A DNA stretch of 64,000 bases. It comes from Amborella trichopoda (lineage: Eukaryota > Streptophyta > Magnoliopsida > Amborellales > Amborellaceae). The stretch is from positions 2,526,815 through 2,590,814 of the forward strand of contig NW_006495273.1 in the NCBI RefSeq assembly GCF_000471905.2, given 5' to 3'. The translations under genes and the position numbers were made by a program. Positions 35,401 through 47,829 of this stretch are shown here, piece after piece. Below the pieces are notes generated by a model. It ran no database searches. It saw nothing but the letters and a program-made list of their open reading frames with translations, and had not been told where the DNA came from. Numbering within the stretch: position 1 is the first letter of the stretch; each line of letters begins with the position of its first letter.

Positions 35401-38400
35401 TTATGTACCCAAGATTATGGTTCTTCTAATGCATGCTGTGGAGAAAGAAACCCTTCAGATTGAAGGCCTTAGAGTTTGGCACTGTTTCATCCAACAATTA
35501 GCTAAGGTGTCGCCTTTAAATCTGAAACATATAGCTTCTCAAGTAGTGGCTTCTCTTATTCCTTTTCTTGAGCGATATGATGAGAACACGTTGCAGTTGA
35601 ACAAAGCTGTGGAAATTTTGGAAGAACTTATTGTCTCAAACAGGCATCTATTGGATCGGCATGTTAGGGAACTCCCTTTGTTGCCTAATCTTCCCATACT
35701 AAAAGAAGTGAATAAAGTTATCCAAGAGGCACATGGCTCGATGAGTTTAAGAGACCAACTTCGCCATGCTATTGATGGTTTGAACCATGAGAACCTGAAT
35801 GTAAGGCATATGGTGGCCTCTGAGTTATGCAAGCTACTGAATGTGAGAAGGGAGGATGTCACTGCTATGATATTGGGAGAAGTTGGTTCGGATTTGGATG
35901 TCATAAGCTCATTGATTACAGCCTTACTAAAGGGTTGTGCAGAGGAGTCGAGGACGATAGTGGGCCAGAGATTGAAATTGGTTTGTGCAGAGTGTCTTGG
36001 AGCTCTTGGGGCAGTTGATCCAGCCAAAGTCAAAGTAGTTTCATGCCGTCGTTTCAAGATTGAATGCTCAGATGATGATTTGATCTTTGAGCTTATAAAC
36101 AACCATCTTGCCAGGGTTTTTCGAGCTGCCTCTGATACTGTTGTTCAAGATTCGGCTGCATTAGCTATACAAGAGCTTTTGAAGCTTGCAGGGTGCCAAG
36201 CTTCATTGGATGGTAATGTTTCTCTCTTTATGTCCCAGCTTTCAAAGAGCAGGGAGTCAGAGAGAGCCTTTACTGAAAAGGATAGTGACTCTTCTGAGAT
36301 GAACAAGAGAGGTCAGAGACTTTGGGACCGTTTCTCTAACTATATCAAAGAAATAATTGCTCCATGTCTGACCTCGAAGTTTCAGCTTCAGATAGTTAAT
36401 GAATCAAGCTCAGCTGGCCCCATTTACAAGCCCTCAATGTCATTTCGAAGGTGGATATACTCTTGGATCAGGAAGTTGACCAAAGAAGCAACTGGGTCTC
36501 GAGCAAATATTTTCAATGCTTGTCGAGGAATAGTTAGACATGATATGGGTACAGCTATTTACTTGCTCCCATATTTAGTCCTGAATGCAGTTTGCCATGG
36601 CACTACTGAGGCACGCCAGAGCATAACCGAGGAGATATTATCCGTTCTCACTGCCGCTGCTTCAGACAACAGTGGGGCAGTTGTTCATGGAGGGCAGAGT
36701 GAAGTCTGCATTCAGGCCATCTTCACTTTGCTTGACAATCTAGGTCAATGGGTGGATGATCTTAGACAAGAAGTTGCTCTTTCTCAGTCCCTCCAGTCAT
36801 CTAATCTGAAGCAACCTTCAAAAAGAAAGGATCAGCCTGATGGTGATCAGTTCGTACTAGTACAGTGCAACAATGTTACTGAGCTCTTGACTGCTGTTCC
36901 AGAGGTGACTCTTGCTCGTGCTTCCCTTCGTTGCCAGGCCCATGCCCGATCTCTGTTATACTTTGAGTCACATGTGAGGAAGAAATCGGGATCATTTAAT
37001 CCGGCGTCTGAGAGAAGTGGGTTATTTGATGATGAAGATATCTCCTTTTTGATGGAGATCTATAGTGGTTTGGATGAGCCTGATGGCCTATTTGGGTTGG
37101 CACATCTAAGAACTTCTTCAACCTTGCAGGACCAAATCTTGATCAACGAAAAGGCGGGTAATTGGTCGGAAGCTTTAACTTGCTGTGAGCAAGCCTTGCA
37201 AATGGAGCCTGATTCTGTTCAAAGACACTCTGGTGTTCTCAACTGTTTGCTTCATATGTGTCATTTGCAGGCAATGGTTACCCATGTGGATGGATTGATA
37301 TCTAGGATAACCGAGTACAAGAAAACTTGGTGCATGCAAGGTGTTCAAGCAGCTTGGAGATTAGGGCGATGGGATCTGATGGATGAGTACCTATCTGGAG
37401 CTGAACAAGAAGGCCCAGTTTGTAGCACATCTGAGATTAATGTTTCTTTTGATTTGGGTCTTGCTAAGATTCTCCAAGCCCTAAGGAAGAAAGACTCATA
37501 CTTGGTTGCTGAGAAAATTGCCCAGGCTAGACAAGCTCTATTAGCTCCCATAGCAGCTGCTGGAATGGAGTCTTATATGCGAGCATATCCCTTGATTTTG
37601 AAACTGCATATGCTAAGCGAATTGGAGGATTTTTATGCTGTCCTTAGCGACATCTCATTTCTTGAGAAGCCTTTCCATCTCGAAGATCCAAGGTTCTCAA
37701 AGCTGATTAAAGAATGGGAGAATCGTTTAAGGCTTACACAGCCCTCGCTTTGGGCTAGGGAGCCATTGTTAGCTCTTCGAAGATTGGTCTTTGGGGCGAG
37801 CAATCTCAGAGCTGAAGTGGGAAACTGTTGGCTTCAATATGCGAAGCTATGTCGAGCTGCTGGCCATTATGAAACAGCAAACAGGGCAATTTTAGAAGCT
37901 CAATCATCAGGTGCACCAAACGTTCACATGGAAAAGGCTAAGCTTTTGTGGGGTACAAGGAAAACTGACCGTGCCATAGCAGAGCTCCAACAAGTACTAC
38001 TCCATATGTCAATCGAAGTTTTGGGGAGTGCAGCTAGTTCTTCTATCACTAGTCTCTCTCTCATCCCTCCCAATCATGCTTCAGTCTCAGCTACCCAAGC
38101 ACTCAATCAAAACCAAGATGCAGCGAAAACCATCCTTCTCTACACAAGGTGGATTCACCATACAGGACAAAAACAGAAGGAGGATGTATTAAGCCTTTAT
38201 ACAAGGGTCAAGGAGCTGCAACCCAAATGGGAAAAAGGTTACTTTTTCATGGCAAAGTATTGTGATGATCTGCTTGTTGATGCCAGGAAGAGGCAGGAAG
38301 AGAATCAAGAAGGATTGATGTATGAGCAACGGACCTCAAGGATTGCACCATCAGCCCCTGTTGCTCATGGCAGTGATGAGAAGCCCTGGTGGAATCACCT

Positions 38401-41400
38401 TCCTGATGTGCTTCTCTTCTATGCAAAAGGGCTCAGAAGGGGCCACAGCCATCTTTTCCAGGCGTTGCCTAGGTTATTAACCCTCTGGTTTGAGTTTGGA
38501 AGCAAATATCAAAGAGATGGTTGTGCCTCCAATAAAGATTTAAGGACCGTCCATGTCAGGGTAAGGACGTGCCACTTCTTTTTACCTCTCTATCCCCAGT
38601 TGCTGCCTTGATAATTGTAACATTTGTATTTTTAGTCCATGGCTATCAAAGGCACATTTAAAATTAGTTATGTCCTATCCATCATCAACTGCCTTTAAGA
38701 TTCTATTGTCTGTTTTCTTTAGGTTATGGGTATCATGCGAGGTTGCCTCAAGGATTTGCCTACATATCAGTGGCTCACCGCTCTATCTCAGTTGGTTTCA
38801 AGGATTTGTCACCAAAACAATGAAGTTGCTCTGCTGGTCAAGCATATTATAATATCAGTTTTACAGGCATACCCTCAGCAAGCCTTGTGGACCATGGCTG
38901 CTGTTTCGAAATCTACAGTGGCGGCTAGGCGTGAAGCTGCAGCCGAGATAATCCAAGGAGCACGTAAAGCAATTTCTCAAGGAAGTGAAGGAAACATTTT
39001 GTTTACTCAGTTTGCCGCCTTAATAGATTACCTGATCAAGTTATGCTTCCACAGCGGGCAACCAAAGGCGAAGACAATCAATATTGCCACTGAGTTCAGT
39101 GCCTTGAAACGGATGATGCCTGTTGGGATCATAATGCCCATCCAACAAGCTCTTACTCTAACACTGCCGACATATAGCACAATCTTTTCGGACCTTCCGG
39201 AGTATGACCCCTTTTCCCATGCAGAACATGCTACCATTGCAGGAATCTCAGATGAAGCAGAGATCCTCTCATCACTCCAGAGGCCAAAGAAGGTATGTAC
39301 TCTCTCAAAGCAAATGGAATCAAAATTTAAAGCTTAATTTTTTAGAGCCATAGTTCAGCACAATACCTGAATGCAGCGTTCTGAGACACGGCCGAGGTAA
39401 ATCAGACTCGACTGAGTAACTCGGCCTCGCCCTATAGGCTAGGCGAGTTTTGGGCAACTCGGCTGTACACCACGTTTGTAAACTTTATTTATATTAATAC
39501 GTCGAATTTAGATCATGTATTTCATTAGGCCTCCGCGGGTATCACTGATATATAAGTTTTAGCGCGTGCGCGCGGGCAGGGATCGAATCCTACAAGTGAA
39601 ATTGTCTTTTTGAAAGACTGCCATTTTTATGTGGTACAAAATCTTAAAAGCAAATTTTTTTTAAACAATTAGGCCCCCCAAGAATCGACCCTAAATGTCT
39701 TGAAGGAGGCAAATCAATGTCACGTGTTGTCACCAATACGCCGTTGACTCTTTCATTGCAAAACTTAGCCCACTTATTATACTTATTACATTTATATCTT
39801 TATTTTCTTAAAAAAAAAAAAGAACTAGACTCAGCCGAGTTACTCGGGATCGCCCAAATAACTTACCGAGGCCAAGGCCTGAGTACCTTGGCCGAGTCGA
39901 TTTTCTAAACACTGCCTGAATGAGTCTTTAAGTTCATTTGGCTGACTTGCCCATGTGAGCATATTTAGGTGACTGGAAATTTTTTTTAGTGATCTGAACA
40001 TTAGTTTAAGAAATGGGTATAGATGTATTATCGCATAATCTTTTTAGTACTGGAAGTGGAAATTTTGAAACCCATTTGGGGCTATTCCAAAGCTGCACCA
40101 TAGGGCTTCTTACCAGCTTTTCACTGAGAAGGAAAGAGGCAAGTGGATGATACACATGCAATTAGTTTCCTACACCATCATGTTTTATTTGATAAGCTCA
40201 TGATCTTTGTCCAACTCCATCACATATGTAAAACTATTAGTAAAACTGTTGTCTATCGCTAATTTTCATCTATCTATACCATCTGTTTCTCTCTCTCTCT
40301 CTCTCGTCTCCCTTTGCCTCCCTCTATGTAGTTCTTATATCTTCCACTCATCATCTTTCTTTCTTTTTTTTCCTCTTTCAATTTCTTTTTTATGTTTATT
40401 CCCCTAACTATCTTTTCGTATTTCTAGGAAAAGTATAGTTTTTGTATCATTATCATCATGCTATCATCCAAGCCTTATCCCAACTATTTGGGGTTGGCTA
40501 CACGAAACATGTTCCACTGTTCTACTTTATCAAGGGCCAAAAAGTATCATGTGGCATTTATTTAGTGTATCTTAAAATTACTGAAACATGCTTTTCCCAA
40601 ATTGCCAGGTTGACTTACCTGATTGCTGAGCTGTTTTCTCTCCACTCACTTGGCCCAACCTGATTCCTAAGTTGCCAAATCGCAAACTTGGCTTTTCAGT
40701 TGCTCCTAAGTTTGAATATCTCTGACGTTCAAAAGTATTTTCAGGTAATATTCCATGGTAGCGATGGAATCGACCATCCTTTCCTCTGCAAACCCAAGGA
40801 TGACCTCCGAAAAGATGCTCGGATGATGGAGTTCACGGCAATGATCAACCGCCTGTTATCCAAATACCCAGAGAGCCGGAGGAGGAAACTGTACATCCGA
40901 ACCTTTGCAGTAATTCCACTCACGGAGGACTGTGGTATGGTGGAGTGGGTCCCACACACTCGTGGGCTTCGCCAAATCCTCCAAGACATCTACATAGCCT
41001 GTGGCAGGTTTGATAGACAAAAGACAAACCCCATGATAAAAAAAATATATGATCAACAAGGCCAAATGCCTGGGGATGAGATGCTTAGAACAAAGATCCT
41101 TCCTATGTTCCCTCCTGTTTTCCACAAGTGGTTTCTTAATACTTTCTCTGAGCCAGCTGCCTGGTTCAGGGCACGTGTTGCTTATGCGCACACCACTGCA
41201 GTATGGTCCATGGTTGGGCACATTGTGGGGCTTGGTGATAGACATGGGGAGAACATCCTCTTTGATTCCACAACGGGTGACTGTGTTCATGTTGATTTCA
41301 GTTGTTTGTTTGATAAAGGCCTCCAATTGGAGAGGCCTGAATTGGTGCCTTTCAGGCTTACCCAGGTGAGCTTTATCTTTTTACTGTCTAGAACTTTTTT

Positions 41401-42139
41401 TTTATGGGGAACCTTTGCTACAGTGAAATAGACCTTGGATAGTAGATGTCCTTTGGGTCATTGATGGCCATTAAATTGATGAATAGTGATGAAGAGAGTG
41501 AGAGCCACCCTCCACAACTTTAATAAGCTGTGATGTTTTGATGTACTATGCTTTTATATAATGTCCATTGGTATATACTGCACCCTCCCTTTTCTATGGG
41601 GTGATGATCTTGGTTATAACCACTGGTGACTATGTTACAGAATATGATTGATGGGCTGGGCATCACTGGATATGAGGGTATATTTCTAAGGGTCTGTGAG
41701 ATCACGCTCTCTGTGTTGAGAACACATAGAGAGACACTTATGAGTGTTCTTGAGACCTTTATTCATGATCCTCTTGTGGAGTGGACAAAGTCTCATAAGT
41801 CTAGTGGAGTGGAAGTTCAGAATCCCCATGCACAGGTAGAGGACCAGTGAGGTTTCGATGCTTTATAAGGGGCATCTGTTTCTTTCTAGTTTTCTTTGAG
41901 ATAATATTGGTTTAAAATTTGAGTTTGACGCTTGATTCTTTTAATACATGTTTGGCTATTGTAATTTGCAGAGAGCCATTAGCAACATCGAAGCTAGGTT
42001 GCAAGGAGTTGTAGTGGGTGTTGGAGCTGCTCCATCCTTGCCCCTAGCTGTAGAAGGACAAGCTCACCGACTGATTGCTGAAGCTGTGTCCCACAAAAAT
42101 CTTGGGAAGATGTATATATGGTGGATGCCTTGGTTTTGA
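26413..42139 (+). CDS. ATR: Serine/threonine-protein kinase ATR (15 exons, complete)
   Basis: ATR is the PIKK-family checkpoint kinase that senses RPA-coated single-stranded DNA and replication stress in the nucleus. Exons: 26413-26578, 26695-26839, 29808-29920, 30038-30372, 30510-30634, 30753-30897, 31044-31673, 31792-31867, 31981-32308, 33576-34835, 35194-38560, 38723-39292, 40745-41365, 41641-41835, 41972-42139. All junctions are GT-AG, phases close throughout, and the sum is 2,747 residues plus stop (Arabidopsis ATR is about 2,700). Order: N-terminal HEAT-type helices; UME region around residues 1130-1240 (NHFVGLINSIDRKML); FAT domain in roughly 1,650-2,300; kinase domain in exons 12-14 with FLCKPKDDLRKD (about 2433-2444), catalytic loop GDRHGEN (2584-2590) and VDFS (2603-2606); C-terminal FATC ending NLGKMYIWWMPWF. 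The start ATG follows a GA-rich leader. I see no lesion. Intron 2 (3 kb) and intron 12 (1.45 kb) hold transposon relics. Confidence 0.96.
28529..28855. mobile_element. hAT-like MITE in ATR intron 2
   Basis: Ends AGGCTGCCAATTGGGCC and, reverse-complemented at right, AGGGCTGCCACCAGGAC. The body is full of GGCC/GGGCC words with an AT-rich middle. Same style as the element at 52.3 kb. No clear 8-bp duplication. Confidence 0.55.
29333..29408. repeat. Short tandem duplication in ATR intron 2
   Basis: CTAAGTGGATGGGAGGCATG, continuing ATGTTGAAGCA, occurs twice, about 45 bp apart. Confidence 0.7.
39370..39912. mobile_element. GAGTCG-type DNA element in ATR intron 12
   Basis: The left end GTTCTGAGACACGGCCGAGG with ACTCGACTGAGTAACTCGG is answered by CTTGGCCGAGTCGATTTTCTAAACAC at right. 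AT-rich middle, no coding. Plant hAT-like style; the family was not further identified. Confidence 0.45.
40448..40545 (-). mobile_element. RTE-type LINE tail in ATR intron 12
   Basis: The plus strand reads ATCATCATG...AAGCCTTATCCCAACTATTT-GGGGTTGGCTACACGAA..., the reverse complement of the plant RTE 3' tail. Severely truncated. Confidence 0.55.
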
Positions 42140-42781
42140 TCATATTTTCAAGACCAAGCATGGTATGCTCGCTGTTTTGGTCGCTTTGGGGAAGCATCTT
42201 ATGAAAATATTTGATTGGAGAACTTTCCATCTGTGCTTCTCATTCTACTCATTATTGTGAAGTGTTGTACATATTGTGACCGTGTTCTCTATAGCAAGTT
42301 GCCAATAGACTCGACATTTACAGCATAAAATGTAGATAATGGAGGGAAATGCATTTGTTGCAGACCTCGCTCAAGCTCTGGATGTGTTTGAATATTGAAT
42401 TACTGCTTATGTGCCTTTGGTCATGAATGCTTCTTGGGAAATACTATGAATACCTGCAATTTTACATCCTTTTCATGGGTTTTTATAATTTGTATTAATG
42501 ATAGGGAGTCAGTTGCCTTCAAAGGCCTCACCCACTTGAGATTCTTCCCAACTGAAGTGCATATAGATCCAAGGACATCTAAGCTACTCAAGTTCCATCA
42601 TTTTGAGGGTACATGTGAAATCCACATGCATAAAATGGTGCAATATTTTTATATATTTTTTTTACTTAAACCACTGGATTCCGCTAGTCTTTAGATGGGA
42701 AAAAAAGCCAAGAAAGGCCGTTTTAGGCAGCGATTTTAAAAATGCCAAAGTTGGCATGAAATTGCCCCTTGGGAATAAGTA
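42140..42781. other. 3' flank of ATR
   Basis: Presumed ATR 3' UTR and downstream sequence. No second gene or clear repeat recognised. AATGATAGG and AATAAG-type weak polyadenylation words are present. Confidence 0.35.
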
Positions 42782-43312
42782 TGTTGAGGATTGATTTTTT
42801 GTATTTTGAGGAAATAGATTTGTTAAGGTAGAGTAAAAAGGACAATTTGGGACGGTTGTTTAAAAGACTGAAGGGTTTGAGGGCGGGAGGAGTGTTTAGT
42901 GCAAGTAGACTCGGTTGATTCGGCCCTTGTGGGGGTTCAGGGGTGGTAGCCCCCGAGGAAAAATTCGAATATATACGTATATGGGATTCGATATATCTAG
43001 GACTTGATATATATCCGTACAAGAGTATTTTGGTAATTTGTACCATCTATCTGGGATAGATATATATTGTTGCGATGGGGTTTCTAGGGTCAAGGGAAAA
43101 ACGTAGATTTTTTGGTGATGAGGGAGAACAGAGAGACGTGAGGAAGATAACTATTGTAACCTTATTCTCCATTGCCAATAAATAAGCTTTTATCTTTTGT
43201 GGACGTAGACACGTTGCTGAACTACGTATATTTTTGCGTTGTGGTTGTTTGTCTCTTTCTTTTGTATTAGTTTCTCATTTCTTGTTTTCGTGGATTGTTT
43301 ATCGTTTTTACA
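42782..43312 (+). mobile_element. Probable solo LTR, Ty1/copia-like
   Basis: A 531-bp segment starting TGTTGAGG and ending TTTTTACA. Near its end is the typical plant copia LTR sequence TTTTGTGGACGTAGAC...GAACTACGTATATTT. Flanks AAGTA and AAGTC agree at 4 of 5. No internal retroelement region lies beside it, so it is probably a recombined remnant. Confidence 0.5.
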
Positions 43313-43364
43313 AAGTCATCCCATTCTGATTCTGCATGCATATAAGAAAACAATTGAGTCTAGA

Positions 43365-43570
43365 AGGGAACCGACAGTTCCGCACAATAAAATGATGACC
43401 TGGACTTGCCGATTCACTGATCCGGACCGGTTTTTGGTTGGTTCACAGTTTTTTCACATATTTTTTTGCCAATTCATTGTTTTTTTGCACAGTAATATGA
43501 AGATTTGGACTGTCGATTCACCGATCCAGACCAATTTTTGGGGTGGGTGCCCGATTTGGGTCATTGATCT
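43365..43570. mobile_element. Family E fragment
   Basis: GACAGTTCCGCACAATAAAATGATGACC...GATTCACTGATCCGGACCGG, with a second GATTCACCGATCC, resembles the interior of the element at 56,745-57,285. Ends are unclear. Confidence 0.35.
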
Positions 43571-43925
43571 ATTTTTTAAATTATTATTTTTAGGCATAAT
43601 AGTTGTTGGGACTTTTATTTCGATTTCCTGTTCTTGTTTACTTCTTTGGCTTGAATATTTTGTTATTTTATTTCCTTCAAATATATTTAAGAGTAGTAAA
43701 TACAACTTGAATGATTTGATATTGGTCCTTTGACATTCTCTAGATTAAACAAAGATTAAACATAGAGCCCATGCAAGCAGATTGCGCAAACAAATTGAAT
43801 GAGTAACTTTTTGTTGCGGTCTCATTCGGATAATATGTTTATCTTAGGAAGTACAAGCTTTGCCACATGTATGGGTTAGTTATACCACATAAATCTCATT
43901 AAACATACGGAAATGGAAATGTATG

Positions 43926-44006
43926 GCCTTTGATAGAATGGAACAGCATAACAGGATTTGTTCAGTCGATCCCAAGTAGTTGGGATAGAGCTCTGATGAT
44001 GATGAG
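43926..44006 (+). mobile_element. RTE-type LINE tail fragment
   Basis: GATAGAATGGAACAGCATAACAGG, then CCCAAGTAGTTGGGATAGAG and a GATGATGATGAG tail. Confidence 0.55.
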
Positions 44007-44529
44007 AAATAGAGATGTATCACTTGCAGTTTGCTGTGCAAGGCTTACAAACCTGCAGGAGGAATTAAGCCACTTCCTAAAGGTTCCCCTTGCACATTGT
44101 CCTTAAAACACAAATGAGTCCTAGATGCATATAGAAGACTGTCAAATGCTGAAGCTCTTAGCCAAGTTCAGTTGTGGATTATGTTTACATGGATTTAGGT
44201 CAGAGGAATCTCACATTGCAAGTTGCCCCTTCAACAGAAGACCAATGGTTAAGATTACCACTGTCAATATCATAAACACAGCTTCTGTTTAATGTGAAAC
44301 TTTGCCAATATCATAACACCATCTGAAGTTCGCCTCATGACTATCCCAACAGAAAAGGCTACAACTTTTTAGTGTTCTTCATAGGGGTATCACAGAATTC
44401 GACTCCCATCTTGCTCCCCCTCTATTTGTGGTCCTCCCTCTCGTATTCCTCTTATTTCTTCTTTGTAACCTTAGTATTACTCGATTTGTTGACGCTGAAA
44501 ATTTTAGTTACTCTGCTAAACAATGTTTA

Positions 44530-44998
44530 GGAAATCGCCTCGGCCAATAAGTAACTTGTCTGAGTATGAGTGGACACCCATTTAAAATGTAGGACAATAA
44601 AATAAAAAGTACAAATCTTCTAAAAGATAATAAAAAATAAGAAAACGTATTTAGAGTTAATAGGAATCATTAGAAAGCTAAAGAAGATGAAAAAAATCTA
44701 CGAAATATGGGCCATCGAAAATTATGATTTATATATTGTATATTTCAAAAAAATAAAAAAGAGAGAAAAAATTTATGAAACATCCCCAAATCAACTTTCA
44801 AAATCATTTGAAAATTCATTTCTAAACAATATATCGTAATTCATTTCTATTTTTTTAAATATTTTTTAGCTTTTTTTTTTATTGTTTTCGGGGGACCTTG
44901 GTAGAGAGTGAGTTAGGCACCGAACTCGCACCCAACTCGCCTTGCCGGTGAGGCCAAGTTACTTGACTGAATCTGAGTGGACTCAGTCGAATAACAGA
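44530..44998. mobile_element. Possible GAGTCG-type DNA element
   Basis: Left GGAAATCGCCTCGGCCAATAAG and right CACCGAACTCGCACCCAACTCG...GACTCAGTCGAATAAC resemble the ends of the intron-12 element. The middle is AT-rich. Confidence 0.35.
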
Positions 44999-45481
44999 AA
45001 ATGTCTCATCTAAACCCTTTAGATGACCTATTGAGATCTATTTATGTTTTTTACATATGTTTCCCAAACTTTAATAAAAATTCATGCTTAGTTACACAAA
45101 GAAAACTCATAATTGATCCTCCATACCCTATACCTTCAAGAAGCCATCCCAGAAAGAATTTGTGTTCCCAATCCCTTCTTTCATGATAAAGAATTGGACA
45201 TAGTTTCTATGAGTCCCTGGACTCATATGTAGAAATATGGCACTCTTAATAACCTATTTTTTTAAATAAATTTTGAATATAATATTTAAGGCATATACAA
45301 TTCGTAACATGGAGATTATTAATATGTAAAAAATAAAATTTTAAAAACTAAAAACTATATATTTTAGAAGGAAATATTAGAGCTATTGATTTTACATTTT
45401 TCTTGGAGGTACCATCATGGATGGTTTATGCCTCGGGGGAGGTGAATGTAAAACTGTGTACCCCGACACGTAAAATGCTTT

Positions 45482-46510
45482 GGGAAAGGTTTCTACTTTT
45501 TACGTTTCCCCTACACCATAAAAGATATGGAAAAGGTTTATATGCTTTTCCTAAAGCGTAGAAGTTCTATCCTCTCGTTATCCAACCGTCAATTCTGAAT
45601 GGAATGCTAAGATTTTTTCAATCACAATGTGATATATCTTTATATTATTTTATTTTTAATTTTAATTTTTTATAAACTATTTTGACACAAAATTTTGGAC
45701 GTCCATTCCTCTATTAAACTCGTACTAGTGAAAAAATAATAATATTGTCAATAAAAAAAGACCAAAATACCCCTAAAAGATTCAAGGGGTATTTTGGTCA
45801 TTATATTTTATCAAAAAATTATTTTTAATATTTTTATAGATGCACCCCAATGAGAAGATGACACGTACTAAATTTTATATTCATTCAATTTGTATAAAAA
45901 AAACTAAAACTAAAATACTTTGAGACGTCAAATCTAAGATCGAACGGTGAGTGGCTCTCTTGATCAAAATTGGACGGCTGGATGGTAGGGGGAGGATAAA
46001 ACTTCTATGCTGTAGGGGAAGCATAGAAAGCTTGTCCAAAAGATATATGCTTCCCCTCCCATCCAGCCGTCTAATTTAGATAAGTGAGCCACACACCATT
46101 TGATCTAGAACCAATGTCTCATGATATTTTATTTTTAGTTTTTTCTATGAATTGTATGAATATAAAATTTAGTAAGTATCATCTTCTCAATGGGGTGCAC
46201 CTACAAAAAATATTTAATTTTTTTGAGAAAATATAATGACTAAAATACCACTTGAAACTTTTAAAGGTATTTTAGTCATTATAATTTATTGGTAATATTT
46301 TTTTATATATTTTTTACAAGTGTGAATTTAGAAAAGGAGTGGACGTCCAAAATTTAGTGTCAAAATAATTTTTAGAAAAAAATAAAAATAAAGTAGTGTA
46401 GAGATATGACATTGTGATTAAAATCATCTTAACCGTTCATTTAGAATGCAAGGATGGATAAAAGAAAGCACATAAATTTTATGCCGTACGGGAAGCATAG
46501 AAAGCTTGCC
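45482..46510. mobile_element. MITE family C, copy 2, host of nested copy 1
   Basis: The outer element begins GGGAAAGGTTTCTACTTTTTACG and ends ...GGGAAGCATAGAAAGCTTGCC. It is split by copy 1 (45,529-46,037). Flanks AAATGCTTT (45,473-45,481) and AAATGCTTG (46,511-46,519) agree at 8 of 9. Copy 1 lies in the opposite orientation, so most of the 1-kb block is one long inverted repeat. Confidence 0.75.
45529..46037 (+). mobile_element. MITE family C, copy 1 (nested)
   Basis: A 509-bp element with inverted ends of about 44 bp (GGAAAAGGTTTATATGC... and GGACAAGCTTTCTATGC...). A perfect 9-bp target duplication AAAAGATAT occurs at 45,520-45,528 and 46,038-46,046. The centre has an internal palindrome, AAAATACCCCTxAAA...GGGGTATTTT. 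Confidence 0.85.
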
Positions 46511-46626
46511 AAATGCTTGCTATAATAATAAATTCACACGTACCTTTTCTTCTTTTGTTACGATAAGTTTTCTACATAATTTTCAACGTCGTATTCTTTT
46601 ATATTCGTTGTCCACATATTTGAGGG

Positions 46627-46975
46627 GTGTGGTTTGCACAAGATTACATCCTCAACAATCAAAGCAAGACATGCCTCCAAATTTTGTTATAAGATGTAAT
46701 TTTAGTGTAGAAAATTCTTAGGATGTTTTGAGAATCTATTAACATATCTAATTATAAATTTAGAACTCTAAAATTAGTTTAAATTAAGTAGATCTATAAA
46801 CACATAATATACTACAAGATAAACCATTTTTTAGATTCGAAATATTTTTATTTATTTATTTTCATACATCTCAATATCATCAATATCAAGATGATCAATT
46901 AGAAGGTTTTTTAACATTAAAATAGTTTTTTCCAATAGATTTTTTAAGTGCATCTTAATTCTATCGTTTCAAGTT
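46627..46975 (-). mobile_element. MITE family B, copy 2
   Basis: Left GGTGTGGTTTGCACAAGATTAC; body AAGTAGATCTATAAACAC and ATATCAAGATGATCAATTAG; right TTTTTTAAGTGCATCTTAATTC. The right end is cut by the family C copy that begins at 46,979. Confidence 0.6.
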
Positions 46976-46978
46976 GTG

Positions 46979-47490
46979 GGCAAGCTTTTTATGCTTCCCA
47001 TACAACATAAAACTTATATACTTCCCATAATCCAACTATCCACTCTGAATGGAGGGCTAAGATTGCCCTAATCACAATGTCACGTTTCCACACTATTTTA
47101 TTTTCATTTTTTTTATAAACTATTTTGACATCAAATTTTATATGTCCAAGTCTCTATTAAACTCACACTAGCGAAAAATATATATAAAAAAATTCTACTA
47201 AAATGAAATGATCAAAATACCCCTGAAAGTTTCAAGGGGTATTTTAATCATTATATTTTATTGAATATTTATTTTTAATTTTTTTCTTATAGGTGCACCC
47301 CAATGATAATATGACATGTACCAAATTTCATATTTATAAGATTTGTATAAAAAAACCAAAAATAAAATACTTTGAGATGTCCGATCTAAGATCAAACGGT
47401 GAGTGACTCTCTTGATCAAAATTGGATGGCTGAAAGGTAGGGGAAACATATATCTTCTATGCTATACGGGAAGTATCAAAACCTTTTCCT
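46979..47490 (+). mobile_element. MITE family C, copy 3
   Basis: Matches copies 1 and 2 through their length, including AATGGAGGGCTAAGATTGCC, AAATACCCCTGAAAGTTTCA-AGGGGTATTTT, GGTGCACCCCAATGATAATA and AGATCAAACGGTGAGTGACT. No clear target duplication. Confidence 0.75.
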
Positions 47491-47819
47491 AAACGGCCAA
47501 CCTTATCGAAACCTTTCCCTAAAGGGCCAACTTTATATACGTGTTTTCTTTATTCGAGAGGTGCCTCAATTTACGATCCAAGTGTTTTTGTTTTCTTTAT
47601 TCGAGAGATGCCTCAGATTTACCATTGCTATAAGTGATTCAAGGCGCACACATTATACTATACAAGGTGAATACCTAAAACACCGTTTAGGCATCTGGAA
47701 ATCTATTACATGACAATAAATTACAAGCAAATATGACATTTTTACTGTTTGGGTAGACTTTAGTGAGGAAATAGGAAGGGATTACCGAGATTTCCACAAA
47801 TCATGAAACTGATTAGATA
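47491..47819. other. Short duplications, no gene
   Basis: Two local duplications: CGAAACCTTTCCCTAAAGGG-like words near 47,475-47,530 and TTTTCTTTATTCGAGAG at about 47,545 and 47,595. Otherwise featureless. Confidence 0.4.
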
Positions 47820-47829
47820 CGGTGATTAT

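Noticed and set aside
39575-39600. tRNA-like GATCGAATCC word
   Set aside because: Surrounding sequence cannot form a cloverleaf and belongs to the GAGTCG-type element.
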